Below the pieces are notes generated by a model. That model saw only the letters and a program-made list of their open reading frames with translations, searched no databases and was not told where the DNA came from. This document shows positions 1-8,855 of a DNA stretch of 64,000 nucleotides, piece after piece (position 1 is the first letter of the stretch; every line of letters begins with the position of its first letter). The position numbers and the translations under genes were made by a program. Origin of the DNA: Nocardioides panzhihuensis (GTDB lineage Bacteria; Actinomycetota; Actinomycetes; Propionibacteriales; Nocardioidaceae); contig NZ_JACBZR010000001.1 in the NCBI RefSeq assembly GCF_013408335.1, positions 558,001 through 622,000 on the forward strand, read 5' to 3'.

Positions 1-444
1 GGCTCGGGATACTTGGCAGACCGCATTGGTCGCAAGCCGGTCTTCCTCAGCGCTCTGATTCTGCTGATGGTGCTTGCGGTGCCGCTATTCCTGCTTATCG
101 GGACCGGGGGCTTGGCTGGAATCTTGGTCGGCCAGTGCGTTCTGGGAATCCTCACCGGGGCGATGTTGGCCCCGTTCGCCGTCCTCTGTGTCGAACTCTT
201 CCCGGCTGAGGTGCGGTACGCGGCCTCTGGCGTTAGCTACAGCCTCGGCGCAGGACTTCTCGGAGGGATATCGCCGCTGGTGGCCGCTACGCTCGTAGCC
301 ACGACCGGTTCGCCTCTCGCGCCCGCGGTCTACCTGAGCTTGATGCTGTTCATTACGTTGTTGGCCGCACTCGCTTTTCTCCGCGAGACTCTGGTTTCAA
401 CACCCGACGGTGCGCTGGAGGCCGCCGAGGCACCTTCGGCCTGA
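1..444 (+). CDS. MFS transporter, C-terminal fragment
   Basis: This is the end of a major facilitator superfamily permease that runs in from outside the window, reading in frame from base 1. The visible part opens with the MFS loop motif (YLADRIGRK, the DRxGRK signature between helices). About four hydrophobic segments and a short polar tail follow. A conserved polar stretch (ELFPAEVRYAASG) matches the sugar/aromatic-acid proton symporter branch. The substrate cannot be read from the fragment. Its position next to a terpenoid catabolic region makes uptake of the substrate or an acidic intermediate a reasonable guess, no more. The 5' part and its promoter are missing. Confidence 0.8.
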   Translation, partial: GSGYLADRIGRKPVFLSALILLMVLAVPLFLLIGTGGLAGILVGQCVLGILTGAMLAPFAVLCVELFPAEVRYAASGVSYSLGAGLLGGISPLVAATLVATTGSPLAPAVYLSLMLFITLLAALAFLRETLVSTPDGALEAAEAPSA

Positions 445-1030
445 TCGGGGCGTACGCAAATAAACGTGGCTGGCGTCGTTGCAGCGGTCAGGGAGCAACA
501 GGACCGCCAGATGACTGTCGACACAGGGCTACTCGAAGGCTGCTCGCGAGGGCCATGACGGTGGCGGTCGCCCGGTCTGGTGCCACTGGCTTTGCCGAAA
601 CGGGCGACCGCACTGGCCGGAGCGACTCGGCAATCGTCGGAGATGCTGTCGGGTTGTGATCCGGGCTGGCGCGGATCGGGACCCGCGCGGTGCGAGGACT
701 ATCGCCACCGTTTGGCAAGACGCAGGGGCTTCCGGATCCGTGCCGGACCCGCTTGGGCATCGGTGTCGACATGCCGTCGCCGCGTGCGCCGGTCAGCTGG
801 TTGGTGCCGATTGCTGGGCGCCAGACGCTTGCGCGGAGGTTCGTGTCGCCGAGGCACTCGGAATGAACTCACGGCCCGGCGCTCGTCTGCCCAGATCTCC
901 TTGCCGCCGCGTGGGAGGCAGTCGAAAAATCCACACGAGGACGACGGATCAGGGGCAGCGTAAATGAGCGAGGGACGCTCCTGTTGCGGAACCCAAGAGA
1001 CGATGAGAGTTCAAGCCCCCGGCAGCGGGA
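445..1030. other. Non-coding or decayed stretch
   Basis: About 590 bases without a convincing gene. Open frames exist on both strands, but they have no recognisable motif, no good ribosome site and no typical actinobacterial codon pattern. The stretch lies between a transporter and two broken or small reverse-strand genes, so it may be degenerated coding sequence. No hairpin terminator or operator of the local type was noticed. Confidence 0.4.
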
Positions 1031-1279
1031 CTATTGAGCGTCGGACGCGGGGTTGGTGGCGTACAGATCAGCGGTGACCTCGCCCCGGCGTCGGCGCACG
1101 CCGGTGGCGCACTTGTGGCAGGCGCCCTTCAGCTGTGCGTGGAAGGGGCGGTCCCAGAAGACTGGCCAGTTGATGGCCCGTTGACCGCATTTGGTGAATG
1201 CGCTGCCGGGCTCCTTCGCGTGCAGCACGCCGTAGGGACGTTCGGCACCGATTGCGCCGACCTTGTGAGTCGAAGTCAC
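1031..1279 (-). CDS. Small Cys-containing conserved hypothetical protein
   Basis: An 82-residue protein starting at a GTG codon. Its body is compositionally like a real protein: a [12 protein letters not shown] segment, then an isolated Cys in FTKCGQ, then a CHKC pair. Together these could give a small metal-binding site. Such short proteins with one upstream Cys and a CxxC are common in actinomycetes and have no assigned function. The gene lies just downstream of the decayed mutase gene on the same strand. No strong ribosome site is visible directly before the GTG; an A/G-rich AAAGGA lies about 25 bases upstream. The reading could be a chance frame. Confidence 0.45.
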   Translation of the reverse strand: MTSTHKVGAIGAERPYGVLHAKEPGSAFTKCGQRAINWPVFWDRPFHAQLKGACHKCATGVRRRRGEVTADLYATNPASDAQ

Positions 1280-1375
1280 ATATCATCGTGAGTTGGACAT
1301 CCCCAATCCTTTCGTTGGCTAGCCGAGGCTTCAGCCACAGGAGGTGCCTCAGGTCGTTGCGGGCATCCGCCGGGG

Positions 1376-3050
1376 TCAGACGTTGCGGCGGTACGGGCCG
1401 CCGACCTCGAAGAAGGTCTCGGTGATCTGCTGGAGGGTGCGTACGCGGGCGGCGTCCATGAGGACGGCGAACACGTTCTCTCCAGAAGTGGCGACATCCT
1501 TGAGTCGTGCGAGCGCCTGGTCGACCTCCGCGGCATGTGCGCCGCGGTAGGCGTGGACCCGTTTGAGACCTGGGACTGCTTCTCGGTCGCGGTGGCGCGG
1601 GCGAGCTCCAATTCCTGGGGCGGCGCGTCGGATGCGGGCTTGAGGAATGTGTTGACGCCGATGATGGGCAGGGTGCCGTCGAACTTGCGGTGCTCGTAGC
1701 CCATGGATTCGTCTTGGACGCGGCCGCGCTGGTAGCCGGTTTCCGTGGCGCCTGGACGCCGCCGCGTTCGCGGATCCGGTCGAACTCGGCCAGCATGGCG
1801 TCCTCGACGAGGTCGATGAGCTGGTCGATGATGAACGAGCCCTGTAGGGCGTTCTCGCTCATCGTCAGGCCCCAATCGCGGTTGATGATCAGCTGGATCG
1901 CCAGCGCCCGACGTACCGAGTCCTCGGTGGGGGTGGTGATGGCCTCGTCGTAGGCGTTGGTGTGCAGGCTGCTTGCGTTGTCGTCGATCGCGCATGTCCT
2001 CCAGCGTGGCGACCGATACGCCGGGGGAGCCGACCTTGCCGTAGATGTCGGGGCGCTCGTCGGGATCGCGACCGTAGAGGGTGACCGAGTCGAAAGCGGT
2101 GGAGAGACGGGTGGCGGGCCGACCCTCGGAGAGGAGCTTGAAGGGGCGGTTGGTGCGGAACGGGTCGCCCTCACCGGCGAACATCCTTGCGGGGTCCTCG
2201 TTGTCACGCTTGAACCCGAAGACGCCGGCGGCGAACGGGAACTTCCCGCGCCCCACGCGTGGCGAGCGGAAGAACGTACGATCGCCCTCGAGCGAGTTGG
2301 CTCGGATCCGGTCACCGAGAAGTGCGCCCGGGCCCTTACGCTGTGTGGGGTCGACCGCGATGACAGCGATGCGCAGCTTGTCCTGCTGATCCACGCGGAA
2401 ACGCCGGACCAGCTCGGCGGTCAATGAGGACTTGCCCGAGCCGCCGGTGCCGGTGACGCCCAGCACCTTGGTGGCCCTGCCTGCCGCTTCCTCACGGATC
2501 CGCGGGAGGAGGTCGGCCGGCAGGTTCCCGGACTCGGCGCCGGTGATCGCTCGCGCGGTCGCAAACCGGTCACCCGCCACCAACGAGTCGGCATCGGCGG
2601 GCTGGATCTGCCACAGATCGAAATCGCAGTCGGATACGACGCTGTTGATCATTCCCGCCAGGACCATCGGCTGACCGCCTTCGGGCGAGAAGATCATTAC
2701 CCCGGACTTCCTGAGCCGCGCGATCTCCGCCGGAACGATCACGCCGCCGCCCCCGCCGACCACGCGTACGTGGTCTGCTCCCGCCGCTCGCAACGACTCG
2801 ACGAGATACTCGAAGTACTCCACGTGTCCACCCTGGTACAACGACACGGCCACGCCACGCCCTGTACGTCCTCCTCGAGGGCCGCGTCGACGACCTCCTG
2901 CGCAGACCGATTGTGCCCCAGGCGCACGACTTCGCAGCCCTGGCTCTGGAGGATCCACCGCATGATGTTGATCGACGCGTCGTGCCCGTCGAACAGGCTC
3001 GACGCCGTTACCAGCCGGTCGGGGCTGCGGGGGACATGAAGGTCGGTCAC
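1376..3050 (-). pseudogene. icmF: Decayed fused acyl-CoA mutase (IcmF type)
   Basis: Remnant of a fused isobutyryl-CoA-type mutase: B12-binding domain, MeaB-like GTPase, then the mutase large domain. Fragments appear in the right order but in three frames. The first is the cobalamin domain start ([16 protein letters not shown] and the base-off motif GHNRS). A frameshift near 2850 follows, then [16 protein letters not shown] and the P-loop [12 protein letters not shown]. Next come [19 protein letters not shown] and [16 protein letters not shown]. Another shift near 2000 leads to [16 protein letters not shown], then QDESMGYEH and the terminal [12 protein letters not shown]. Intact family members are about 1,080 residues; only about 550 codons remain. 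Most of the GTPase domain and the middle of the mutase domain are therefore deleted. The intact gene would recycle branched acyl-CoA products of ring breakdown. Confidence 0.85.
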
Positions 3051-3125
3051 GGGTCCTCAATCGAATGCTATGAGGGGCGGCGGAATGTCAGAAGCGCAGA
3101 TGTCTGAACCGGCCGCTAGGGGCGC

Positions 3126-3887
3126 TCAGAGATCGAGCGCAGCCAAGGCCTCGTGGGCCAGGCCGAACCCGAGGTTGTCGTGCATCAGTCGCTTGATCTC
3201 TCGGGTCAGCACCTGTCGCGCGTACCGTCGTGCCATCATGGGCTTCGCCGCGATCGATTCGGCGACCGTCCGGGCACGGGCGTACACCTGATCAGCCGGA
3301 AGCACCTGGTGCACGAGCCCGTAATCGAGTGCCTGCTGCGCGTTGATGGTGTCGCCGAGGAGCAGGAACGCCCGCCCCCGGTTCAGGCCGAGCAGGTGTG
3401 TCCACACGACGTGGGCGCCGTCGCCGGGCACGATGCCGGATGCGAAGTGAGGAGAATCCGAGAACGCCGTCGTGTCGGACGCGATGATCACGTCGGAGAG
3501 CGCCGGGATCTCGGGATGCACCAGGGCCGGGCCGTTCAGGGCACAGACCACGGGCACTTGGATGTTGAGCAGGTTGTTCAGGAGCATCTGCCCCTCGTGG
3601 ATGACCTCGGCCCAGTCGTGTGGCGTTCCAAGGTTGAACGACGTGAAGTCGATCGTTGGGCAGAACGCGTCACCGGCACCGGTGAGCAGCACGACCTTGT
3701 TGTCGGGGTCCGAGGCGATCTGGTGGAAGCAGTAGGCCAGCTCGTCGTGGGCCTGGGAGGTCCAGACCAGTGGCTTGCCCTCGGTGTGAAGGGTGACCTC
3801 AAGGATCCCGTCCTCGCGTTCGAGACGAACGTTCTCGTAGCGGTCGCGGTAGTCCTCGAACACCGGCGCGATGCGCGTCATTGTCAA
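3126..3887 (-). CDS. 6-oxocamphor hydrolase-like beta-diketone hydrolase
   Basis: A 253-residue crotonase-fold protein that matches the Rhodococcus 6-oxocamphor hydrolase along its length as I remember that sequence. Shared blocks include [22 protein letters not shown] and [12 protein letters not shown]. That enzyme performs a retro-Claisen cleavage of the 1,3-diketone 2,6-bornanedione to alpha-campholinic acid; no CoA ester is involved. Residues Trp42, His47, His124, His147 and Asp156 correspond, at a constant offset of +2, to those I recall as catalytic in the Rhodococcus enzyme (Trp40, His45, His122, His145, Asp154). A Glu in LAHEAL near the C-terminus is also kept. The gene diverges from the acyl-CoA dehydrogenase operon across two copies of the local operator. 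The exact diketone is inferred. Confidence 0.85.
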   Translation of the reverse strand: MTMTRIAPVFEDYRDRYENVRLEREDGILEVTLHTEGKPLVWTSQAHDELAYCFHQIASDPDNKVVLLTGAGDAFCPTIDFTSFNLGTPHDWAEVIHEGQMLLNNLLNIQVPVVCALNGPALVHPEIPALSDVIIASDTTAFSDSPHFASGIVPGDGAHVVWTHLLGLNRGRAFLLLGDTINAQQALDYGLVHQVLPADQVYARARTVAESIAAKPMMARRYARQVLTREIKRLMHDNLGFGLAHEALAALDL

Positions 3888-3932
3888 CTCCTGACGTCGA
3901 TGGATAGATCGTTAGTGTCGATCATTGCGCGG

Positions 3933-3948
3933 AAACAAACGTTCGTCT
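3933..3948. promoter_or_regulatory. TetR-type operator, site 1
   Basis: Reads AAACAA-ACGT-TCGTCT, one of eleven copies of a 6-4-6 palindrome with consensus AAACAA-N4-TTGTTT. It lies 46 bases upstream of the 6-oxocamphor hydrolase-like gene, whose start is at 3887, so a repressor here would cover that promoter. Confidence 0.7.
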
Positions 3949-4024
3949 AGACCCCTCGCGGAGTTCATGGCTCCCAATTGTTGGGGAGTGTGGCGGAGGT
4001 TGACACGGACGTGCACACTGCGGT

Positions 4025-4040
4025 AAACAAACGATCGTTA
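4025..4040. promoter_or_regulatory. TetR-type operator, site 2
   Basis: Reads AAACAA-ACGA-TCGTTA. It lies about 20 bases before the start codon of the acyl-CoA dehydrogenase at 4060, so it should control the eight-gene operon running to 11348. Confidence 0.7.
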
Positions 4041-4059
4041 GTCAACGAGAGGGCTCACC

Positions 4060-5196
4060 ATGGATTTCCGCCACACGCAAGAGCAGCAGGCCTGGAAGGA
4101 CATGCTGCATTCCTTCATGGAGAAGGAAGTCGGGCGTGAGTACACGCGCGAACACGACGCCAGCCGTGAGTTCCCCGAAGAGGTCTTCCAGAAGATGGCC
4201 AGCAACGGCTGGCTGGGACTGCTGGTGCCCGAAGAGCAGGGTGGACAGGGCGCGGATCCCGTCATGTTCGCCATCTTCTGTGAGGCGATCGCCAAGTTCA
4301 GTCTGGACACGGCGGCCTGCATCATGACCTCGATGTTCACGGCGACGAATGTCGCCCACAACGGTTCCGAGGAGCAGAAGAGAGATCACCTCCTTCCCTT
4401 CCTCGAAGGGCGGCGCAAGTTCAGCATCTCGATCTCAGAGCCCGAGGCCGGCTCGGACGCTGCTGGGGTGAGGACCAAGGCCGTGTTGGACGGCGACGAG
4501 TGGGTGCTCAACGGCAACAAGGTGTTCTGCTCAGGTGCGCATCTCCCGGGCGCGGTCATCGCGCTGATGGCGAGGACAAGTGAGGACCGGCATAAGGGAC
4601 TGAGCCTCTTCCTGGTTCCGAACGACACCCCGGGCTTGGACATCCGCAAGCTGCCGACGATCGTGCGGCGCAGCCTGGGTACCACCGAGTTCTTCCTCGA
4701 TGACTGCCGGGTTCCGGCTTCGAACATCATCGGCGAGGTCGGCGAGGGCTGGACCTACGTCAATCAGCACCTCGAGTATGAGCGACTGTCCCTGGCGGCG
4801 TCTTACGTCGGAAATGCTCGAACCGCCCTGGACGACACGATCAGGTACACCAAGGAGCGGCATCAGTTCGGCAGGCCGCTCTCCTCCTTCCAGGTCCTCA
4901 AGCACCGCATGGCGGAGAACGAGTGCGAGCTGAACGCAGCGCGGCTCCTCGTCTACCAGGCCGCAACCAAGATGGCACGCGGAGAGCGCGCCATCAAGGA
5001 CGTGTCGATGGCTAAGGTCTACGCCGCCGACGTTGCCTACAAGATCGCCTTCAACGGCATGCAGGCGCTGGGCGGTTACGCCCAGCTGCCGGAGTACGAC
5101 ATGGAGCGATACTTCCGCGAGGCCAAGCACGGGATGGTCGGCGGCGGCGCGAACGAGATTCAGCGCACCATCATCGCCCGCGAGATGGGTCTGTAA
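4060..5196 (+). CDS. Acyl-CoA dehydrogenase
   Basis: A 378-residue FAD enzyme that introduces the alpha,beta double bond into an acyl-CoA. The FAD/substrate segment SEPEAGSD (residues 126-133) and the C-terminal GANEIQRTIIAREMGL are present. The usual catalytic Glu of the YEGT motif is absent (GMVGGGANE). Instead Glu241, in YERLSLAA, sits where isovaleryl-CoA dehydrogenase-type members keep their base, which points to a branched or cyclic acyl-CoA substrate. A ribosome site (GAGAGGG) precedes the ATG. The stop overlaps the ATG of the next gene by one base, so the two are co-translated. It is the first gene of an operon of eight reading to 11348 and lies behind operator site 2. Confidence 0.92.
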   Translation: MDFRHTQEQQAWKDMLHSFMEKEVGREYTREHDASREFPEEVFQKMASNGWLGLLVPEEQGGQGADPVMFAIFCEAIAKFSLDTAACIMTSMFTATNVAHNGSEEQKRDHLLPFLEGRRKFSISISEPEAGSDAAGVRTKAVLDGDEWVLNGNKVFCSGAHLPGAVIALMARTSEDRHKGLSLFLVPNDTPGLDIRKLPTIVRRSLGTTEFFLDDCRVPASNIIGEVGEGWTYVNQHLEYERLSLAASYVGNARTALDDTIRYTKERHQFGRPLSSFQVLKHRMAENECELNAARLLVYQAATKMARGERAIKDVSMAKVYAADVAYKIAFNGMQALGGYAQLPEYDMERYFREAKHGMVGGGANEIQRTIIAREMGL

Positions 5197-5651
5197 TGGC
5201 GACCAAGCACCTTGAGGACTTCCGGGTCGGGGAGCAGATCCAGACCCAGGGCAGGACCGTCGACATCAGCGACGTCACCCTCTTCGCCGGCCTGACTGGT
5301 GACACCTACCCGCTCCACACCAATGAGGAGTACGCCAAGGGAACCATGTTCGGAACGCGCATCGCGCACGGTCCCCTGACGTTCTCGATCGCGATCGGTC
5401 AGGTGGCCCAGCATGGCTGGTACGCGGACGCCATCGTGGCTCTGCTCGAGTGCCGGTCGCTCAAGGCGTTGGGCCCGGTGAAGCCCGGCGACACGATCAC
5501 CGTGAGGGCCACCGTGCGAGACGTCGTCAAGGAGAAACCCAAGTACGGCGAGCTGCACGTCGAGTACGACGTCATCAACCAGCGTGAGGAATCCGTCATG
5601 AAGTTCGACTGGATCATGCTCGCCCACCGCAAGACAGAGGAGACTCGATGA
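5196..5651 (+). CDS. MaoC-family enoyl-CoA hydratase
   Basis: A 151-residue single hot-dog-fold hydratase that adds water to an enoyl-CoA. The hydratase-2 motif is clear: LFAGLTGDTYPLHTNEEYA, with the catalytic pair at Asp36 and His41, followed by FGTRIAHGPLTFS. It starts inside the stop of the acyl-CoA dehydrogenase gene, and its own stop overlaps the next ATG (ATGA). It should supply the beta-hydroxyacyl-CoA that the following thiolase-like protein cleaves. Single-domain MaoC proteins usually act as dimers. In the steroid side-chain pathway the equivalent MaoC and DUF35 proteins work together with an aldolase, and this gene order is similar. Confidence 0.9.
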   Translation: MATKHLEDFRVGEQIQTQGRTVDISDVTLFAGLTGDTYPLHTNEEYAKGTMFGTRIAHGPLTFSIAIGQVAQHGWYADAIVALLECRSLKALGPVKPGDTITVRATVRDVVKEKPKYGELHVEYDVINQREESVMKFDWIMLAHRKTEETR

Positions 5652-6859
5652 GCAACATGCCCTATCCGCAGCCCGGATCCGCCAGCGACGCTGCCTTCAT
5701 CGGTATCGGAGAGATCCCTTCGGGCAAGTACCCGAAGCGTGGGTTCATGGCCCAGCTCGTAGAGGCCGCGGCGCGCGCGATACAGGACTCCGGGCTCCAA
5801 CACACGGACATCGACCAGTTGGTCCTGATCCCGAACCTCCACGGCATTCCCGATCAGGCAGACCTGATCTTCAGCCGGGTCGCTGAGGAGCTAGGACTGC
5901 ATGGCCGCGTCAAGAGCTCCATGATGGTCCACTCCGGTGGCTCGACGAGCGACAACGCGACGCGGGCCGCAGCGGGGCTGGTCGCAAGTGGCCAGGCACG
6001 CAACGTTCTTGTCGTGCAGAGCGAGAAGTGGGGATCTGCCGACCTCACCGAGATGGTCGACATGCTGAGCGTCAACGGCATTCCGCGCGAGTGGGAGGGG
6101 ACCTCCGGTCTCCAGTTCAACGCGATCGGGGGATTGATCACCCAGCGCTACATGCATCAGTCTGGATCCACGCCTGAGGAGATGGCCAGCGTTTGTGTCG
6201 CTCTGCGTGAGTGGGCCCGGCTCAACCCCAACGCCATGTGGAAGGACAAGGAGCTCACGGTTGAGCAGGTGTTGGCATCGAAGCTGGTGTCAGACCCGAT
6301 TCGCGCCATCGAATGCCCATACCTGGCCGACGGGGCGGCCGCGTTCGTCATGACGAGCGCGACCGAGGCTCGTAGGAACCACGACAGCTGGGTCCGCATC
6401 GGTGGGTCTGGTGGGTGCGTGAGCCACTACTCGTCGGGCCAGGACGCGGAGCTCGGCGAGCTCGGCTGGCCGAAGGCGGCGGTAGAGGCGTACGACGCCG
6501 CCGGATGGGGACCGCAGGACGCCGACCTCGCAGAGGTCTACGACTCCTATTCGGCGGTGCTCACCATCGCTCTGGAGGGGCTCGGTCTGTCAAAGAAGGG
6601 TGAGGCGGCACGCGACTTCCACGCGAAGCGGTTCAGCCCTGGTGGCGAGTTCCCGGTCAACACCAATGGCGGCTTGCTGTCTGCCGGGCACACCGGTGTG
6701 GGCGGGGGAATGGCCCTGCTCGTAGAGGCGGTCCGCCAGCTACTGCATCGAGCGGAGCCGGAGCGTCAGGTCGCTGGTGCAGAGAGATGCATCGTCGGCG
6801 GCAGTGGTGGCAGTTACATGGATGCCCAGATCATGATGCTGGAAAGGGTCGAGAAGTGA
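5648..6859 (+). CDS. Thiolase-like protein lacking the nucleophilic Cys, probable acyl-CoA aldolase
   Basis: A 403-residue thiolase-superfamily protein of the SCP2/Ltp2 branch. The position of the nucleophilic cysteine (NACAS in the second thiolase of this cluster) aligns with HSGGSTS at residues 95-101, so Gly98 replaces it. The His of the thiolase HDA motif is replaced by Tyr298 (EVYDSY), while His348 (SAGHTGVGG) is kept. The steroid retro-aldolase Ltp2 also lacks the Cys and uses two tyrosines that I recall as Tyr294 and Tyr344. The first corresponds in position to Tyr298 and the second to His348. The following gene is a DUF35 protein, the obligate partner in Ltp2 systems. Retro-aldol cleavage is therefore more likely than thiolysis. 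The stop overlaps the next GTG. Confidence 0.8.
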   Translation: MSNMPYPQPGSASDAAFIGIGEIPSGKYPKRGFMAQLVEAAARAIQDSGLQHTDIDQLVLIPNLHGIPDQADLIFSRVAEELGLHGRVKSSMMVHSGGSTSDNATRAAAGLVASGQARNVLVVQSEKWGSADLTEMVDMLSVNGIPREWEGTSGLQFNAIGGLITQRYMHQSGSTPEEMASVCVALREWARLNPNAMWKDKELTVEQVLASKLVSDPIRAIECPYLADGAAAFVMTSATEARRNHDSWVRIGGSGGCVSHYSSGQDAELGELGWPKAAVEAYDAAGWGPQDADLAEVYDSYSAVLTIALEGLGLSKKGEAARDFHAKRFSPGGEFPVNTNGGLLSAGHTGVGGGMALLVEAVRQLLHRAEPERQVAGAERCIVGGSGGSYMDAQIMMLERVEK

Positions 6860-7275
6860 GTTACATCGAGAATGCCGAGCAGCTGACTGGACCGTTCGGC
6901 GAGGCACTCGCCCGTGGCGAACTGACGGTGCAGAAGTGCAACTCCTGCGGAGAACTGATCATGTACCCGAAGTACCGATGCCCGTCGTGCTTCGGCAACG
7001 ATCTCGACTGGTGCGCGGTGAGCGGCCGTGGCCAGCTGCTCACGTACACGGTTCTCCGATTCGGTGCACCCAGCTCGTTCGACGTCGAGCCCCCGTACGC
7101 GATCGGCGTCGTCAGGCTAGACGAGGGCCCCCAGCTCACCGGACGCCTCCACGCCGGGGCCGATGGAACATGGGACCACTACCGCTGCGACGAGCCGGTG
7201 GTGTTCGAGCCGGCTGATGCCGCTGAGGTTGCCCAGCGGCCTGCGGCTTGGTTCGCGGCCCCCCGGGGGTCCTGA
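6856..7275 (+). CDS. DUF35 zinc-ribbon/OB-fold partner protein
   Basis: A 139-residue protein with an N-terminal rubredoxin-like zinc ribbon (KCNSCGE then RCPSC, two CxxC pairs) and a C-terminal OB-fold domain (GRGQLLTYTVLRFG, PYAIGVVRLDEG). Proteins of this kind bind thiolase-like enzymes and are needed for their activity or acyl-CoA channelling. It starts at a GTG that overlaps the stop of the thiolase-like gene by four bases, which fits a fixed complex. Its own stop overlaps the ATG of the CoA ligase. It may also contact the MaoC protein encoded two genes upstream, as in steroid aldolase complexes. Confidence 0.9.
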   Translation: MSYIENAEQLTGPFGEALARGELTVQKCNSCGELIMYPKYRCPSCFGNDLDWCAVSGRGQLLTYTVLRFGAPSSFDVEPPYAIGVVRLDEGPQLTGRLHAGADGTWDHYRCDEPVVFEPADAAEVAQRPAAWFAAPRGS

Positions 7276-8855
7276 TGAACGTCGCTACCTTCCTGGCCAA
7301 GGCAGCCCAGCGATTCCCGGAGCGCCCTGCGCTGCAGTACGACGACCGGGTCACCTCCTACGGCGAGTTCTACCGGCGGGCTCTCGCGCTGGGCGGATCG
7401 CTGCGTGAGCTCGGCCTGGCGAAGGGTGACCGCGTTGCATTCGCGATGCAGAATCGTCCGGAGATCCTCGAGATCATCTATGGCTGCTTTGCGGCGGGAC
7501 TCGTTGTTGTGCCGATGAACGCGCGGTTGCATGCTCGAGAGATGGCCTACATCGTCGGACAGTCGGATGCGAAGGTGCTCATCCACGGCCCGGATTTCGA
7601 GGCCACACTCGATGAGCACTGGGACGAGTTCGCCAGTGTGGAACACCGTTTCGGCGTGGACGCCACCGACAAGGTGGCACCGTACGGCTCGCTGCTGGAG
7701 GATGACCATGTCTTGGACGCACCGGTCGACGTCGAGTCCACAGATCCCTGCTGGTTGTTCTACACGTCTGGGACCACCGGCTTCCCTAAGGGCGCTACAT
7801 GGACACACCGGACCGTCCGCGTCCTAGTGATGAACTACCTCGCCGATGTTTACAACATCACCGAGGACGACGTGCTGATCCACTGTGCGCCCCTCTCGCA
7901 CGGGAGCGGCATCGTGGCGCTGCCTGCAGTCGCTCGCGGCGCGAACAACGTCATCATGAGCAACCCAAGCTTCGACCCTGCCACCCTGTTCGGCGAGGTC
8001 GAGCGACTAGGTGTCACGCACATCGCCTTCATGGCACCCACCCAGATCGTCAAGTGCCTGGACGAGATCGACGAGAGCAAGTATGACCTGTCCCGGTTGA
8101 ACGCGGTCTGCTACGGCGGCGCCCCGATCTACGTCGAGCACTTGAAACAGGCCGTCAAGAGATTCGGGCCGATCTGGGTCCAGATCTTCGGGCAGGGCGA
8201 GTGTCCCATCACGGCCACCGTGCTGCCGTCCCGTGACCACGCGACCTTCGCGGCCAACGACGATCCGCGACTCGGGTCGGCGGGCTTCGCGCGCACCGAC
8301 GTCGAGGTTCGGGTCATCGATGAGGACGGCAACTTCCTGTCCCCAGGAAAGCAAGGCGAGATCGTCGTGCGCGGTGACATCGTCATGGCTGGCTACTGGG
8401 GTAACGAGGCAGCGACGGCCGAGACATTGCGAAACGGCTGGCTGCACATGGGTGACGTCGGCATGTTCGATGAGCACGGCTATCTGCACCTGCTCGACCG
8501 CACCAAGGACGTGATCATCTCGGGGGGCAACAACGTCTACCCGAGAGAGGTCGAAGAGGTCCTGGTGACCCACCCGCAGGTCCACCATGTTGTCGTGATC
8601 GGGGTGCCGGACGATTACTGGGGCGAGGCGGTGCGCGCGGTGGTCGTTCCTGAGCAGGGGGCCTCCGCCACAGCCGAGGAGCTGATCGCCTTCTGCGGTA
8701 CACATATGGCGGGCTACAAGAAGCCGAAGGCGGTCGACTTCGTCGACGAGCTCCCTGTAAGCGCATACGGGAAGGTGCTGCGCCGCGAGGTCCGTGAACG
8801 ATACTGGGGCGGCCAGTCGCGCGCCGTTGCCGGTGGCTCGGCGTCGGTTCGATGA
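7275..8855 (+). CDS. Acyl-CoA ligase (AMP-forming)
   Basis: A 526-residue member of the ANL superfamily that activates a carboxylic acid to its CoA thioester through an acyl-adenylate. Visible signatures are the P-loop YTSGTTGFPKGATWTH, the adenylate motif (FGQGECP), the hinge LLDRTKDVIISGGNNVYP and the catalytic Lys in SAYGKVLRRE near the C-terminus. The chosen ATG overlaps the DUF35 stop. Substrate is not readable from sequence. In context it should activate a cyclopentyl-acetic or opened-ring acid from bicyclic terpenoid cleavage. The stop overlaps the next start (ATGA). Confidence 0.9.
   Translation: MNVATFLAKAAQRFPERPALQYDDRVTSYGEFYRRALALGGSLRELGLAKGDRVAFAMQNRPEILEIIYGCFAAGLVVVPMNARLHAREMAYIVGQSDAKVLIHGPDFEATLDEHWDEFASVEHRFGVDATDKVAPYGSLLEDDHVLDAPVDVESTDPCWLFYTSGTTGFPKGATWTHRTVRVLVMNYLADVYNITEDDVLIHCAPLSHGSGIVALPAVARGANNVIMSNPSFDPATLFGEVERLGVTHIAFMAPTQIVKCLDEIDESKYDLSRLNAVCYGGAPIYVEHLKQAVKRFGPIWVQIFGQGECPITATVLPSRDHATFAANDDPRLGSAGFARTDVEVRVIDEDGNFLSPGKQGEIVVRGDIVMAGYWGNEAATAETLRNGWLHMGDVGMFDEHGYLHLLDRTKDVIISGGNNVYPREVEEVLVTHPQVHHVVVIGVPDDYWGEAVRAVVVPEQGASATAEELIAFCGTHMAGYKKPKAVDFVDELPVSAYGKVLRREVRERYWGGQSRAVAGGSASVR

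Noticed and set aside
580..967. Two overlapping open frames in the left non-coding stretch
   Set aside because: No recognisable motif, unusual composition and no ribosome site; treated as non-coding or decayed.
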